Translations under genes and position numbers: made by a program
From: Niveispirillum cyanobacteriorum
GTDB lineage: Bacteria > Pseudomonadota > Alphaproteobacteria > Azospirillales > Azospirillaceae
Assembly (NCBI RefSeq): GCF_002868735.1
Contig: NZ_CP025611.1
Span: 2,164,501-2,228,500, forward strand
DNA: 64,000 nt
Reading direction: 5' to 3'
The notes under the pieces: generated by a model
What the model was told of the DNA's origin: nothing
The model's database searches: none
The model's input: only the letters and a program-made list of their open reading frames with translations
In this document: positions 45,092-56,770 of the stretch, one piece after another
How the letters are laid out: each line of letters opens with the position of its first letter
Numbering within the stretch: the first letter of the stretch is position 1

Positions 45092-47320
45092 ATGCTGCGT
45101 GATCTGCCCATAACCCCGAAGCTGGGCCTTGCGTCCTTGCTGTTCCTGGTGCCTGTGGCCTTCCTGCTCTGGGCGTTGGTCGCAAAACAAGGTGAGGCCA
45201 TTGGCTTTGCCGAGAAGGAACAGCAGGGCACGCTTTACCTGCGCGGGCTGGCACAGGTGCAGATGACGCTCGCCAAGGCAGAAATTGCAGGCAGCGGCGT
45301 GGATGGCAAGGCCCTGGCCGATCAGGTGAAGAAGCTGGACAGCCAGTATGGTGAAGGGATGGAGGCCGCCACCCAGGTCAAGGACACCGTGGCCGCCCTG
45401 GGTGCCGGTACGGCGACGGGCCCGGCCCGCACGGCCCTGCGCGCCCTGATCACGCGGGTGGGTGACAAGTCTAACCTGATCCTGGACCCTGATCTGGACA
45501 GCTACTACGTCATGGATCTGGCGCTGATCAAGCTGCCGGACCTGCTGGACCAGACCAGCGCCATGTACAGCCTGACCCACAAGCTCTACGCCGATGGCAG
45601 CGTCAGCGCAGAGGAGAAGGTCGATCTCTATGTCTCGCTGGGCGGGCTGAAGGCCGTGGCCGACGGGTCGGGCAATTCGGTGAAGGCCGCCATCGATGCC
45701 AGCGCCGATGGCAGCGTCGCCAAGGCCCTGACCAAGCCCGACGCCGATGTTCAGGCCGCCTTCAAGGCCCTGCTGACCCAGGCGGAGGCACAGGCCCTGG
45801 ACATCACGGCCACCAACGCCGCCCTGGCCCGCATCGACGCGCTGTATGCCGCCGGCTCCGCCGACCTGTCGCGCCTGCTGGATACGCGCATCGGCAAGTT
45901 CCACAAGGAGCAGATCATCACGCTGGCCGTCACGGCCCTGCTGTTCGCCATCGCGGCGGGGGCCGTGCTGTTCGTGGTCCTGCGCTACATCATCGCGCCC
46001 TTGGGGCAGCTGACCCGGTCCATGGGACAGCTGGCCGACGGCGACCTGACGGTGCAGGTGGCCTTCGCCGAACAGAAGGATGAGGTGGGAGCCCTGGCCC
46101 GCGCCATGGCCGTGTTCAAGGCCAATGCACTGCGCAACCGTGAGCTGGAAGAAGCGCAGCAGCGCGAGCAGGAGGCCCGCGCCCGGCGTCAGGCCTCGCT
46201 GGAGGAACTGGTGCGTGACTTCCAGATGGCCGTCAGCGGTCAGCTGCGCACCTTCGCAAGTGCGTCGACCGAGTTGGAGGCGACGGCCCGCAACCTGTCC
46301 CATCAGGCGGACGAGACCACCAACCGCACCGGCATTGCGGGCCAAAGCGCCGACCGCGCCACCCAGAACGCCCAGACCGTCGCCGCCGCGACCGAGGAAC
46401 TGGCCGCGTCCAGTGCCGAGATCGGGGCACAGATCGAACGCACCTCTCTGACCACCAAGGAAGCGGTTGCAGAGGCGGACAAGGCGCGCGGCGTGGTGGA
46501 TGAACTGGCCAGCGTCGTGGACGGCGTCGGTGCCGTGGTTGATTTCATCCATGCCATCGCGGCCCAGACCAACCTGCTGGCCCTGAACGCCACCATCGAG
46601 GCGGCCCGCGCCGGAGAGGCCGGCAAGGGCTTCGCCGTAGTCGCGTCAGAGGTGAAGAACCTGGCCAGCCAGACGGCCAAGGCCACGGACGAGATCCAGG
46701 AAAAGGTCAATGCCGTGAAGGGGGCCGCCGGTCATGCGGTGGGCATCATCTCCACCATCGCCCGCATCATCGGGGAGGTGGATGGCAATTCCGGTGCCAT
46801 CGCATCCGCCGTCACCGAACAGGGTGCCGCCACGGACGAGATTGCCCGCAACGTGACAGAGGCCGCCGACCGCACCCGCGAGGTGACGGAAAGCCTGGGT
46901 GGCGTGCGCGAAAGTGCCGAATTCACCAAGGTCGCCTCCACCCAGCTTCTGGCCGCCGCCGGCGACCTGTCGCAGCAGTCCGAACGGCTGCGCGCTGATG
47001 TGGAGGAATTCCTCTGCGCCATGCAGAAGGCCGGCGAACGACGCCAGTTCGAACGCCGCCCCTGCACTTTGCACGGTGAGCTGACGGCCCACGGTCTGCG
47101 CGGCAAGATCGACCGGTTCGACGTCACCCTGACCGATATCGGCCTGGGCGGCTGCGCCCTGACCGGTGCCTCTGTGCCGGCGGGGACAGAGGTTGAACTG
47201 CGCCTGTCCGGTCAGTCCCTGCCCGGCCGCGTGATCCAACAGGAAGGCGACCGCCTGCGCCTGCAATTCCGCCTCAACGACCAGACCAGCGACACGGTGG
47301 AGCGGCTGCTGGCGGCGTGA
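45092..47320 (+). CDS. Chemoreceptor (MCP) with C-terminal PilZ domain
   Basis: 742 residues: N-terminal helix (about 12-32), a long periplasmic helical domain (about 35-275), second helix (about 275-297), HAMP, the signalling hairpin [20 protein letters not shown] and [13 protein letters not shown], then a PilZ domain from about residue 648. The PilZ arginine motif is R651QFER655; the second motif is D682IGLGG, with Gly instead of the usual Ser of (D/N)xSxxG. PilZ binds cyclic di-GMP in other proteins, so the receptor may couple chemotaxis to that signal. GGAG lies 11 bases before the ATG. Confidence 0.9.
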   Translation: MLRDLPITPKLGLASLLFLVPVAFLLWALVAKQGEAIGFAEKEQQGTLYLRGLAQVQMTLAKAEIAGSGVDGKALADQVKKLDSQYGEGMEAATQVKDTVAALGAGTATGPARTALRALITRVGDKSNLILDPDLDSYYVMDLALIKLPDLLDQTSAMYSLTHKLYADGSVSAEEKVDLYVSLGGLKAVADGSGNSVKAAIDASADGSVAKALTKPDADVQAAFKALLTQAEAQALDITATNAALARIDALYAAGSADLSRLLDTRIGKFHKEQIITLAVTALLFAIAAGAVLFVVLRYIIAPLGQLTRSMGQLADGDLTVQVAFAEQKDEVGALARAMAVFKANALRNRELEEAQQREQEARARRQASLEELVRDFQMAVSGQLRTFASASTELEATARNLSHQADETTNRTGIAGQSADRATQNAQTVAAATEELAASSAEIGAQIERTSLTTKEAVAEADKARGVVDELASVVDGVGAVVDFIHAIAAQTNLLALNATIEAARAGEAGKGFAVVASEVKNLASQTAKATDEIQEKVNAVKGAAGHAVGIISTIARIIGEVDGNSGAIASAVTEQGAATDEIARNVTEAADRTREVTESLGGVRESAEFTKVASTQLLAAAGDLSQQSERLRADVEEFLCAMQKAGERRQFERRPCTLHGELTAHGLRGKIDRFDVTLTDIGLGGCALTGASVPAGTEVELRLSGQSLPGRVIQQEGDRLRLQFRLNDQTSDTVERLLAA

Positions 47321-47345
47321 GGGAGCGACGTCTTCAACAACAAAT

Positions 47346-47371
47346 GGCGACCCCGGTCACCCGGGGCCGCC
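47346..47371. terminator. GC-rich hairpin between the chemoreceptor and katG
   Basis: Stem of 11 pairs with one mismatch and a four-base loop (TCAC), between the convergent genes. No strong U tract on either side, so a terminator call is tentative. Confidence 0.45.
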
Positions 47372-47395
47372 ATCATCCTTCAACACCGCCCCCGC

Positions 47396-49921
<2,526 letters not shown>

Positions 49922-50833
49922 ATGACTAACCTGACATTGAAGCAGCTTCGCTATTTCGATGCGCTGGCGCGGCTAGGTCATTTCGGGCGCGCGGCAGATG
50001 ATTGCGCCATCTCACAACCCGCCCTGTCGATGCAGATCAAGGAACTGGAGGAGGGGTTGGGGGCACCCCTGTTTGAGCGCGGGCCCCGCCAAATCTGGCT
50101 GACCGGGTTCGGGGAGGAATTCGCCGCCCGCGCACGCGACATCCTGCGGTCGGTTGATGAGCTGGGCGATCTTGCCCGCGCCGCGCGCGATCAATTGGCC
50201 GGGCGGCTGCGTATCGGCGTCATCCCCACGGTGGCCCCCTACCTGCTGCCATCCATCATCGGCGACCTGACCCGTATGAATGCCGACCTGGACATTCATG
50301 TGCGCGAAACGGTGACGCCCAAGCTGCTGCATGAGCTGCTCGAAGGGCGATTGGATACCGCCGTCGTCGCCCTGCCCGTGTCGGAACCATCCCTGACGGA
50401 GGTGGCCTTGTTCGACGAAAACTTTGTACTGGTCCGCCCGGCGGAGGAGGAGGGCAAGCCCGTACCCAGCCCCGAGGCGCTGCGCGAAATGCGCCTGCTG
50501 CTGCTGGAGGAGGGGCATTGCTTCCGCGATCAGGCCCTGTCCTTCTGCAACATGAACAGCGCCCTGCCGCGCGAATTGCTGGACGGGTCGTCCCTCTCCA
50601 CCCTGGTGCAGATGGTGGGGGCCGGCATTGGCGTCACCCTGATCCCGGAAATGGCGGTGGGGGTGGAGACCAAATCCGCCGCCGTTTCCATCGCCCGCTT
50701 TAAGGACCCGGAACCGTCGCGCACCATCGGCATGGTCTGGCGCAAATCCAGCCCACTCTCGAAGCAGCTCCTCGACATCGCCGACCTCGTACGCCGGTCG
50801 GGGGAGGCCCAACGGGCGAAGCATGCTGCGTAG
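49922..50833 (+). CDS. oxyR: Hydrogen peroxide-sensing regulator OxyR
   Basis: 303 residues, LysR family. Winged helix at residues 1-60 (TLKQLRYFDALARLGHFGRAADDC) and the redox pair Cys200 and Cys209 in EEGHCFRDQALSFC, equivalent to E. coli Cys199 and Cys208. Oxidation should activate katG, encoded divergently. AAGGTG lies about 8 bases before the ATG. Its stop codon lies inside a palindromic repeat element. Confidence 0.95.
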   Translation: MTNLTLKQLRYFDALARLGHFGRAADDCAISQPALSMQIKELEEGLGAPLFERGPRQIWLTGFGEEFAARARDILRSVDELGDLARAARDQLAGRLRIGVIPTVAPYLLPSIIGDLTRMNADLDIHVRETVTPKLLHELLEGRLDTAVVALPVSEPSLTEVALFDENFVLVRPAEEEGKPVPSPEALREMRLLLLEEGHCFRDQALSFCNMNSALPRELLDGSSLSTLVQMVGAGIGVTLIPEMAVGVETKSAAVSIARFKDPEPSRTIGMVWRKSSPLSKQLLDIADLVRRSGEAQRAKHAA

Positions 50834-50920
50834 GTCAGGTCGAGCCAGCGGCGAACCCTGACAGAAACGGCTTTTAATCCAATGCTGTCAGGGCGAGGCG
50901 CCGCCTCGACCTGACCTACG
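50829..50920. repeat. 92-bp palindromic repeat element (REP- or MITE-like)
   Basis: Outer arms CGTAGGTCAGGTCGAG (50829-50844) and CTCGACCTGACCTACG (50905-50920) are a perfect 16-bp inverted repeat. Inner arms CCCTGACAG (50856-50864) and CTGTCAGGG (50885-50893) form a second stem. The left arm overlaps the oxyR stop codon. This double-hairpin design is typical of repeated extragenic palindromes; copy number cannot be seen here. Confidence 0.65.
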
Positions 50921-50945
50921 ACGACGCCTGTGCTTGCGGCAAACC

Positions 50946-51389
50946 CTACCCCGCAAACCGGTTCAGGTTCGCCCGCAACCGCTGGATATTGTCGCGCAGT
51001 TCGGTGATTTCCTCCAACCCCATGCCCACGGCCTGGGTCAAGTGCTCGAAGAAATCGACCGTCTGGTCCTTCAGGTCGCGGCCGCTGTCGGTCAGGCGGA
51101 TCAGAACCTGGCGTTCGTCGGCGGGGTTGCGTTCACGCCGCACATGGCCCGCCGCCTCCAACCGCTTCAGCAGCGGGGTCAGGGTGCTGCTTTCCAGGAA
51201 CAGCTGTTCGCCGATCTGGCCCACCGTCTGCCCATCCCTCTCCCACAACAGCACCATGACCAGATATTGCGGATAGGTCAGGCCCAGCCGGTCCAGCAGC
51301 GGCTTATACACGCGCGTGAAGGCGTGGCTGGCGGAATAGAGCGAGAAGCAGATGAAATCGCCCAGTTTCAGGGCGGGAGCGTCGGACAT
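50946..51389 (-). CDS. MarR family regulator, OhrR-like
   Basis: 147 residues. LGDFICFSLYSASHAF carries the conserved N-terminal cysteine (Cys14) of OhrR, the peroxide-sensing residue. Then LGLTYPQYLVMVLLWERDG, the wing and SSTLTPLLKRLEAAG with R-NPADERQV are the MarR fold. It should repress until organic peroxide oxidises the cysteine. It is divergent from a secreted esterase rather than an ohr gene, with two similar operator candidates between them. Confidence 0.87.
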   Translation of the reverse strand: MSDAPALKLGDFICFSLYSASHAFTRVYKPLLDRLGLTYPQYLVMVLLWERDGQTVGQIGEQLFLESSTLTPLLKRLEAAGHVRRERNPADERQVLIRLTDSGRDLKDQTVDFFEHLTQAVGMGLEEITELRDNIQRLRANLNRFAG

Positions 51390-51446
51390 GGCGGCACCTG
51401 TGGGGCATGCGGGTGGGGGTTAAGCGCTGATGACCTTCCATATTGC

Positions 51447-51458
51447 ATCGCACACGAT
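51447..51458. promoter_or_regulatory. Candidate MarR operator 1
   Basis: ATCGCACACGAT, an imperfect dyad with ATCG/CGAT half-sites, 58 bases upstream of the marR start. It differs by one base from operator 2. Confidence 0.5.
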
Positions 51459-51504
51459 ATGATCGCAGGCGCTTTTGCTGCATGGCCGCCATCTGTTTAA
51501 ATAT

Positions 51505-51516
51505 ATCGTACACGAT
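51505..51516. promoter_or_regulatory. Candidate MarR operator 2
   Basis: ATCGTACACGAT, same form as operator 1, 58 bases away from it and 84 bases before the esterase start, within an A+T-rich promoter-like region. Confidence 0.5.
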
Positions 51517-51599
51517 TAAATCGGACGATATTAATCCATCCATCGAATGACGGGCACCGAACCGGCGCCCCCCCTAAACCGGACAGACAGGAGATCATC

Positions 51600-52622
51600 A
51601 TGAACAGCCTGCGTAACACCGTCGCCGCCCTCGCCCTTTCCGTTGCCGCCCTGGCGGGCCCGGCCCTGGCCGACGCCCCCGTGCTGGAGGCCGGAACCAA
51701 AGCCTTTGTCGACGCCGTGGCGGCATCGGGGGGCAAGCCGATCTACACCTTGTCCTATAGCGACGCCCGCGCCGTGCTGGCCGGCGCCCAGGCCCAGACG
51801 CTGAAATCCGCCGCCACCAGCGTGCAGGATACCAGCTTCCCCGTCGGCCCCACGGGCAAGGTGTCGGTGCGTATCGTGAAGCCGGAAGGCGCCAAGGGCC
51901 TGCTGCCCGTCATCATGTATTATCATGGCGGCGGCTGGGTGATGGGCGACCGCAACACCCATGACCATCTGATCCGCGAGCTGTCCGCCGCATCCGGCGC
52001 CGCATTGGTCTTCGTCGATTATGACCGCGCCCCCGAAGCCGTCTATCCAGCCCAGAATGAACAGGGCTATGCCGCCCTGCAGTTCGTGGCCAAGAACGGC
52101 GCGCAATACGGTCTGGATGGCAGCCGCATCGCCGTCGCCGGTGACAGTGCGGGCGGCAACATGGCCGCCGCCATCACCTTGATGACCAAGGCCCGGCAGG
52201 GGGCCATCATCCGCCATCAGCTGCTGTTCTACCCCGTCACCGATGACGTGTCGGCTAACAGCTCCTATCAGGCGTTCGGCAATGGCCCGTGGCTGACGGA
52301 AAAGGCTATGCATTACTTCCTGGACGCTACCTTCCCCGCCGATAAGCGCGACGAGGTGACGGCCTTCCCCCTTAAGGCCAGCCTGGAGCAGTTGAAGGGC
52401 CTGCCCACGGCCACCATCATCGTGGCGGAAAACGACCTGCTGCGGGATGAGGGCGAGGCCTATGCGAAGAAGCTGACCCAGGCCGGCGTGACGGTCACCT
52501 CCACGCGCTACAACGGCACCATCCATGATTTCGTCATGCTGAACGGTCTGGCCACCACCCCCGCCGCCCAGGCCGCCATCGCCCAGGGTGCGGCGGCACT
52601 GAAGGCTGCATTTGCGAAGTAA
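51600..52622 (+). CDS. Secreted HSL-type alpha/beta hydrolase (esterase)
   Basis: 340 residues. A signal peptide ends near residue 24 (ALAGPALADA). The hormone-sensitive-lipase signatures are present: YYHGGGWVMGD (His109), the elbow GDSAGGNMAA (Ser183), a late Asp in IIVAENDLLRDEG and the His in GTIHDFVML. It hydrolyses short acyl esters in the periplasm or outside. AGGAGATC lies 8 bases before the ATG. Divergent from the OhrR-like gene, which likely controls it. Confidence 0.88.
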   Translation: MNSLRNTVAALALSVAALAGPALADAPVLEAGTKAFVDAVAASGGKPIYTLSYSDARAVLAGAQAQTLKSAATSVQDTSFPVGPTGKVSVRIVKPEGAKGLLPVIMYYHGGGWVMGDRNTHDHLIRELSAASGAALVFVDYDRAPEAVYPAQNEQGYAALQFVAKNGAQYGLDGSRIAVAGDSAGGNMAAAITLMTKARQGAIIRHQLLFYPVTDDVSANSSYQAFGNGPWLTEKAMHYFLDATFPADKRDEVTAFPLKASLEQLKGLPTATIIVAENDLLRDEGEAYAKKLTQAGVTVTSTRYNGTIHDFVMLNGLATTPAAQAAIAQGAAALKAAFAK

Positions 52623-52653
52623 GCGTTACGAGGTGAGGGGCAGTCTCTCCCCC

Positions 52654-54129
52654 TCACCCTTCTCCCTCCGGCAACGGCAGACGCGGCACCTGATCCAGCT
52701 GCATCAGCTCGGGCAGGTCGCCGCCCGCCGTGGCTTTCAATTCCTTGAACCGGCGCGCCGTCACCATGACGCGGGTTTCCAGAGAGGCGATGGCGGCGTT
52801 GTAGCTGTTGACGGCCCCGCCCAGCCCCTTGCCCACCTTGGCCATATGGTCGGCCATGGTCGACAGCCGTTCATGCAGTTCACGGCCCAACTGGCTGATG
52901 GCCTGCGCATTGCGGGCCAGCGCTTCCTGCCGCCAGCCATAGGACACGGCGCGCAACAGGGCGATCAGGGTGGTGGGCGTGGCGGGGATCACCGACTGGT
53001 CGATGCCCGCTTCGATCAGGGCCGGGTCCTGTTCCAGCGCGGCGGAGAAGAAATTCTCTCCCGGCAGGAACAGCACCACGAATTCCGGGGCCGGATCGAA
53101 CTGCGCCCAGTAGCGTTTCTCCCCCAGCGCCTTCATGTGGTCGCGGATATGTCGGGCATGACGGGACAGATGCGTCAACCGCGCCTCATCATCCGCCGCA
53201 TGGTTGGCGTCCAGGAATGCCTCCAGCGGGGCCTTGGCATCCACCACGATGCTTTTGCCCCCCGGCAGCCGCACGATCAGGTCAGGGCGCAGGCGGTTGC
53301 CGTCGGCATTGTTGACGCTGGCCTGTTCATGGAAATCGCAATGGTCCAGCATGCCGGCCATTTCGACCACCCGCTTCAACTGGATCTCGCCCCAGCGCCC
53401 CCGCGTGGCGGGACTACGCAGGGCCTTGACCAGATTGCCGGTTTCGGCGCGCAGCTGCCCCTGGCTTTCCATCAGATGGGCGACCTGGGTCTTCAGTTCC
53501 GTATAGGCCCCGATGCGGGCCTGTTCGATGCCGGAAACCGCCTCCCCGAACTTTGACAGGTGCTCGCGGATGGGGGTTACCAGGGCGTCGATGGCGGCGC
53601 TGCGCTTTTCCAGATCGCCCTTCGCCACCTCCCCGAACCGGTCAAACTGCGCCTGGGCAAGCGTCAGGAATTCGCGGTTATTGGCCGACAGCGCATCGGC
53701 GGACAGGGCCTTGAAGGCATCGGCCAGCCGCACTTGCGCTTGGTCCAACAGCGCGAGCTTGTCCGCATGCGCGCGGCGTTCATGGTCAAGGGCGGTGCGC
53801 GCCTCAGCAAGCGCGGTCTGCAAATCCGCCTGCTCATCGCGGGCCACAGCCAGCGCTTCCTCCAGCCTGGGCAGCCGCGCCGCCTCTGCCTCCGCCCCCG
53901 CTCGCCGCGCCGATTCGGCATTCAACTGTCGGCGCAGATCGGCCAGCAACCCGTCTCGCTGCGCCAGTTCACCCCGCAATTCCCCGATATGGTGGCGGTC
54001 CCGCTCCCGGTCGGCCAGCAGAGCGACGCATTCGGCACGCAACGTCGCTGTCCCCTGACGCTGCCAGAGAAACGCGATCACCATACCGGCCAGCGCGCCG
54101 GCCAGCAGCGAAATCAGGTCAAGCGGCAC
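52654..54129 (-). CDS. rmuC: DNA recombination protein RmuC
   Basis: 491 residues. An N-terminal membrane helix (about 5-22), long coiled coil (about 25-150), then the RmuC domain: RGRWGEIQLKRVVEMAGM, LRPDLIVRLPGGKSIVVDAKAP, with the DAK nuclease-type core, and FVVLFLPGENFFSAAL. It limits recombination at inverted repeats. GTG start, preceded by GGAGG 9 bases away. Confidence 0.93.
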   Translation of the reverse strand: MPLDLISLLAGALAGMVIAFLWQRQGTATLRAECVALLADRERDRHHIGELRGELAQRDGLLADLRRQLNAESARRAGAEAEAARLPRLEEALAVARDEQADLQTALAEARTALDHERRAHADKLALLDQAQVRLADAFKALSADALSANNREFLTLAQAQFDRFGEVAKGDLEKRSAAIDALVTPIREHLSKFGEAVSGIEQARIGAYTELKTQVAHLMESQGQLRAETGNLVKALRSPATRGRWGEIQLKRVVEMAGMLDHCDFHEQASVNNADGNRLRPDLIVRLPGGKSIVVDAKAPLEAFLDANHAADDEARLTHLSRHARHIRDHMKALGEKRYWAQFDPAPEFVVLFLPGENFFSAALEQDPALIEAGIDQSVIPATPTTLIALLRAVSYGWRQEALARNAQAISQLGRELHERLSTMADHMAKVGKGLGGAVNSYNAAIASLETRVMVTARRFKELKATAGGDLPELMQLDQVPRLPLPEGEG

Positions 54130-54208
54130 GGGCAGCAGCCTCCATCACAGGGTCAGTGACGGAGCATAGCCCACACGCGAAATGAGAACAAGTCAGGAAC
54201 AAGCGCCG

Positions 54209-55426
54209 TTACAGCGCGACACCCAGTTCCTTGCCGACCGTGAAAATGTCCTTATCGCCGCGACCGCAGAGATTCATGACCAACAGCGTATCCTTGGACA
54301 GGGTCGGCGCGATGCGCTTGACGGCGGCCAGCGCGTGGCTGGGTTCCAGGGCGGGCAGGATGCCCTCCGTCCGAGCCAGAAGCTGGAACGCGTCCAGCGC
54401 CTCGCGGTCGGTGGCGCTGACATAATCGACGCGCCCGACCTCATGCAGCCAGGAATGTTCCGGGCCGATGCCGGGATAGTCCAGGCCGGCAGAGATGGAA
54501 TGGCCTTCCAGGATCTGGCCGTCATCATCCTGAAGCAGATAGGTGCGGTTGCCATGCAGAACGCCGGGGCGACCGCCCTTCAGGCTGGCAGCATGGCCGT
54601 TGGGCACGTCCAGACCATGGCCACCGGCTTCCACCGCCACCATGCGCACCGTCGGTTCGTCCAGGAAATCATGGAACAGACCGATGGCGTTGGACCCGCC
54701 GCCGATACAGGCGACCAGCATGTCGGGCAGGCGGCCTTCGGCCTCCAGCATCTGTTCGCGGGTTTCACGCCCGATGATGGATTGGAAATCGCGGACCATG
54801 GCCGGGTACGGGTGCGGGCCGGCGGCGGTGCCGATGATGTAGAAGGTATCTTCCACATTCGTCACCCAATCGCGCAGCGCGTCATTCATCGCGTCCTTCA
54901 GGGTGCCGGCCCCGCTGGTCACGGCGCGCACTTCGGCGCCCAACAGCTTCATGCGGAAAACGTTGGGCGCCTGGCGCGCGATGTCAGTGGCGCCCATATA
55001 GACAACACAGGGCAGGCCCATCAGGGCACAGACGGTGGCCGTGGCCACGCCATGCTGCCCTGCACCAGTTTCGGCGATGATGCGCTTCTTGCCCATGCGC
55101 TTGGCCAGCAGGATCTGGCCCATGCAATTGTTGATCTTGTGCGCGCCGGTATGATTCAGCTCGTCGCGCTTGAAATAAATCTTGGCCCCGCCCAGCTCCT
55201 CCGTCAGGCGCTTGGCGAAGTAAAGCGGGCTGGGACGGCCCACATAATGCTTCAGCTGGTGGGCCAGTTCGGCGTGGAATTCCGGGTCGGCCTTGGCCTC
55301 CTCATAGGCCTTTTCCACTTCCAGGATCAGCGGCATCAGCGTTTCGGCGACGAAACGTCCCCCGAAAATGCCGAAATGGCCATGTTCGTCGGGACCGTTA
55401 CGATAGCTGTTCAGGGGCTTGTTCAT
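54209..55426 (-). CDS. trpB: Tryptophan synthase beta chain
   Basis: 405 residues. PLP lysine Lys97 in HTGAHKINN, the [15 protein letters not shown] block, [13 protein letters not shown] phosphate loop and the C-terminal GRGDKD. It joins indole and serine. The ATG at 55426 gives [19 protein letters not shown], the usual start. Neither trpF upstream nor trpA downstream is present, unlike the trpFBA order of most alphaproteobacteria. Confidence 0.97.
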   Translation of the reverse strand: MNKPLNSYRNGPDEHGHFGIFGGRFVAETLMPLILEVEKAYEEAKADPEFHAELAHQLKHYVGRPSPLYFAKRLTEELGGAKIYFKRDELNHTGAHKINNCMGQILLAKRMGKKRIIAETGAGQHGVATATVCALMGLPCVVYMGATDIARQAPNVFRMKLLGAEVRAVTSGAGTLKDAMNDALRDWVTNVEDTFYIIGTAAGPHPYPAMVRDFQSIIGRETREQMLEAEGRLPDMLVACIGGGSNAIGLFHDFLDEPTVRMVAVEAGGHGLDVPNGHAASLKGGRPGVLHGNRTYLLQDDDGQILEGHSISAGLDYPGIGPEHSWLHEVGRVDYVSATDREALDAFQLLARTEGILPALEPSHALAAVKRIAPTLSKDTLLVMNLCGRGDKDIFTVGKELGVAL

Positions 55427-55543
55427 GACGCTGCCTGGATGACGAAAGATGTCGGGGGAAACTAGACCGCCCCGCCGGCTTTTCCAAGCCCGTGAGGCGG
55501 CACGCCACGTCATGGCGTGGCCGCGAATTCGCAGGCAACAAAG

Positions 55544-56677
55544 TTACGCCGTCAGCAGGGGACCGGAGGTCACAAGCACCTGCCGCCCCGCAATGCAGAG
55601 CAAAATGTCGTTCGGCCCGGCATAGCGGCACTGGGTCCGCGACCAGACCAGCCCGTCGGAGGTGGCACGGCAGGGATGGCGTTCACCGCTGGCGGGGTCC
55701 AGGACGGTGGCGACGTGATCACCGGCCTGCACCCGGTCCCCCAGGCTGACATGGTAAAGGGCGATACCGCCCACCGGCGCACGGACCCGGTCCACCCCGG
55801 CCAGCGGTGTGGCCAGATCCGACAGGTCGGGCATGGCGGGGGCCGGAGCATCAATGATCCCGCGCCAGCAGAGATGGTCGATCAGGGCGGCGGCATCGGC
55901 GGCGGCCAGCCCGTCATCCACATCCGCCTCCCCCCGCAATTCCACGGTCACGGCGGAACAGCCAACGGGGATGGGCGTGTCCGGCCTGCCATAATGGGCG
56001 CGCAGCCGGTCCCAGGGGGTGGAACAGACCTCGTCAAACGGTTCCCCACCCGACCGGTCGGCCAGGAACACCGCCCTGGCATCCAGCCGCGCCGCCAGAT
56101 CCGCCACGCCCAGGGGCCAACAAGCAGGCGTGGTGTAGAGATGCATCACCGCCTCGCTGTCGCAATGCAGGTCGAGCACGTAATCGGCATCGACGGCATG
56201 TGACAGCAGCAGCTTGCGCAGGGCATCTGCTTCTGTCCGGGGCTGCAACGACGCGGCAGCCTTGGCCAGCGCCCGCTGAAGCAGACGGCGGTTGGCGTCG
56301 GCATCCGGGCCCAGATCGCCGGGCCGTAGAGCATCGGCAACCGTATCGCCCAGATCGGCGAAGGAACGGTTGAAATTCACCCCGCTGGCCAGATCAAAGC
56401 GACCGACATGGCCGCCCAGAAGCACCTGATCCAGCCCGATGGGATTGGCCATGGGCACCAGCACCACCTGCCCCTTTATCCTGCCTTCTGCATTCAGACG
56501 GATCAGATGATCCAGCAGATGGCGGGCCACGACCATTCCCGGCAATTCGCCGGCATGCAGGCCGGCCTGGATATAGGCCTTGGGACCGCTGCAGGACCCG
56601 AACCGGTGGATGGTTAGGCGCCGGGTGGTGCCGGGGCGGCCATGAGGCAGGGTGATGATATCGGTCTGGTGTGTCAT
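55544..56677 (-). CDS. Succinylglutamate desuccinylase/aspartoacylase family hydrolase
   Basis: 377 residues of the M14-related zinc fold. Zinc ligands His41 and Glu44 in QAGLHAGELPG and His171 in LDLHCDSEAVMH are in place. The long C-terminal part (DRVRAPVGGIALYHVSLGDRVQAGDHV) is a biotinyl/lipoyl-like hairpin domain often fused in this subgroup. It hydrolyses an N-acyl amino acid or amide; substrate unknown. The start at MTHQTDIITLPHG was preferred over a frame extension of 24 codons. Confidence 0.85.
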   Translation of the reverse strand: MTHQTDIITLPHGRPGTTRRLTIHRFGSCSGPKAYIQAGLHAGELPGMVVARHLLDHLIRLNAEGRIKGQVVLVPMANPIGLDQVLLGGHVGRFDLASGVNFNRSFADLGDTVADALRPGDLGPDADANRRLLQRALAKAAASLQPRTEADALRKLLLSHAVDADYVLDLHCDSEAVMHLYTTPACWPLGVADLAARLDARAVFLADRSGGEPFDEVCSTPWDRLRAHYGRPDTPIPVGCSAVTVELRGEADVDDGLAAADAAALIDHLCWRGIIDAPAPAMPDLSDLATPLAGVDRVRAPVGGIALYHVSLGDRVQAGDHVATVLDPASGERHPCRATSDGLVWSRTQCRYAGPNDILLCIAGRQVLVTSGPLLTA

Positions 56678-56770
56678 GGGCGTGATTTTTGATCCCGCCT
56701 GCCCCCCCTTGTCCAGCGCCATTGCCGTGGCATGATGGGTTTGGTGCAAGACCGGATGCAGGATCGCGTG

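Noticed and set aside
45065-46552. Minus-strand frame of about 495 codons opposite the PilZ chemoreceptor
   Set aside because: Antisense shadow; low-complexity Gly/Gln/Leu content and no motif.
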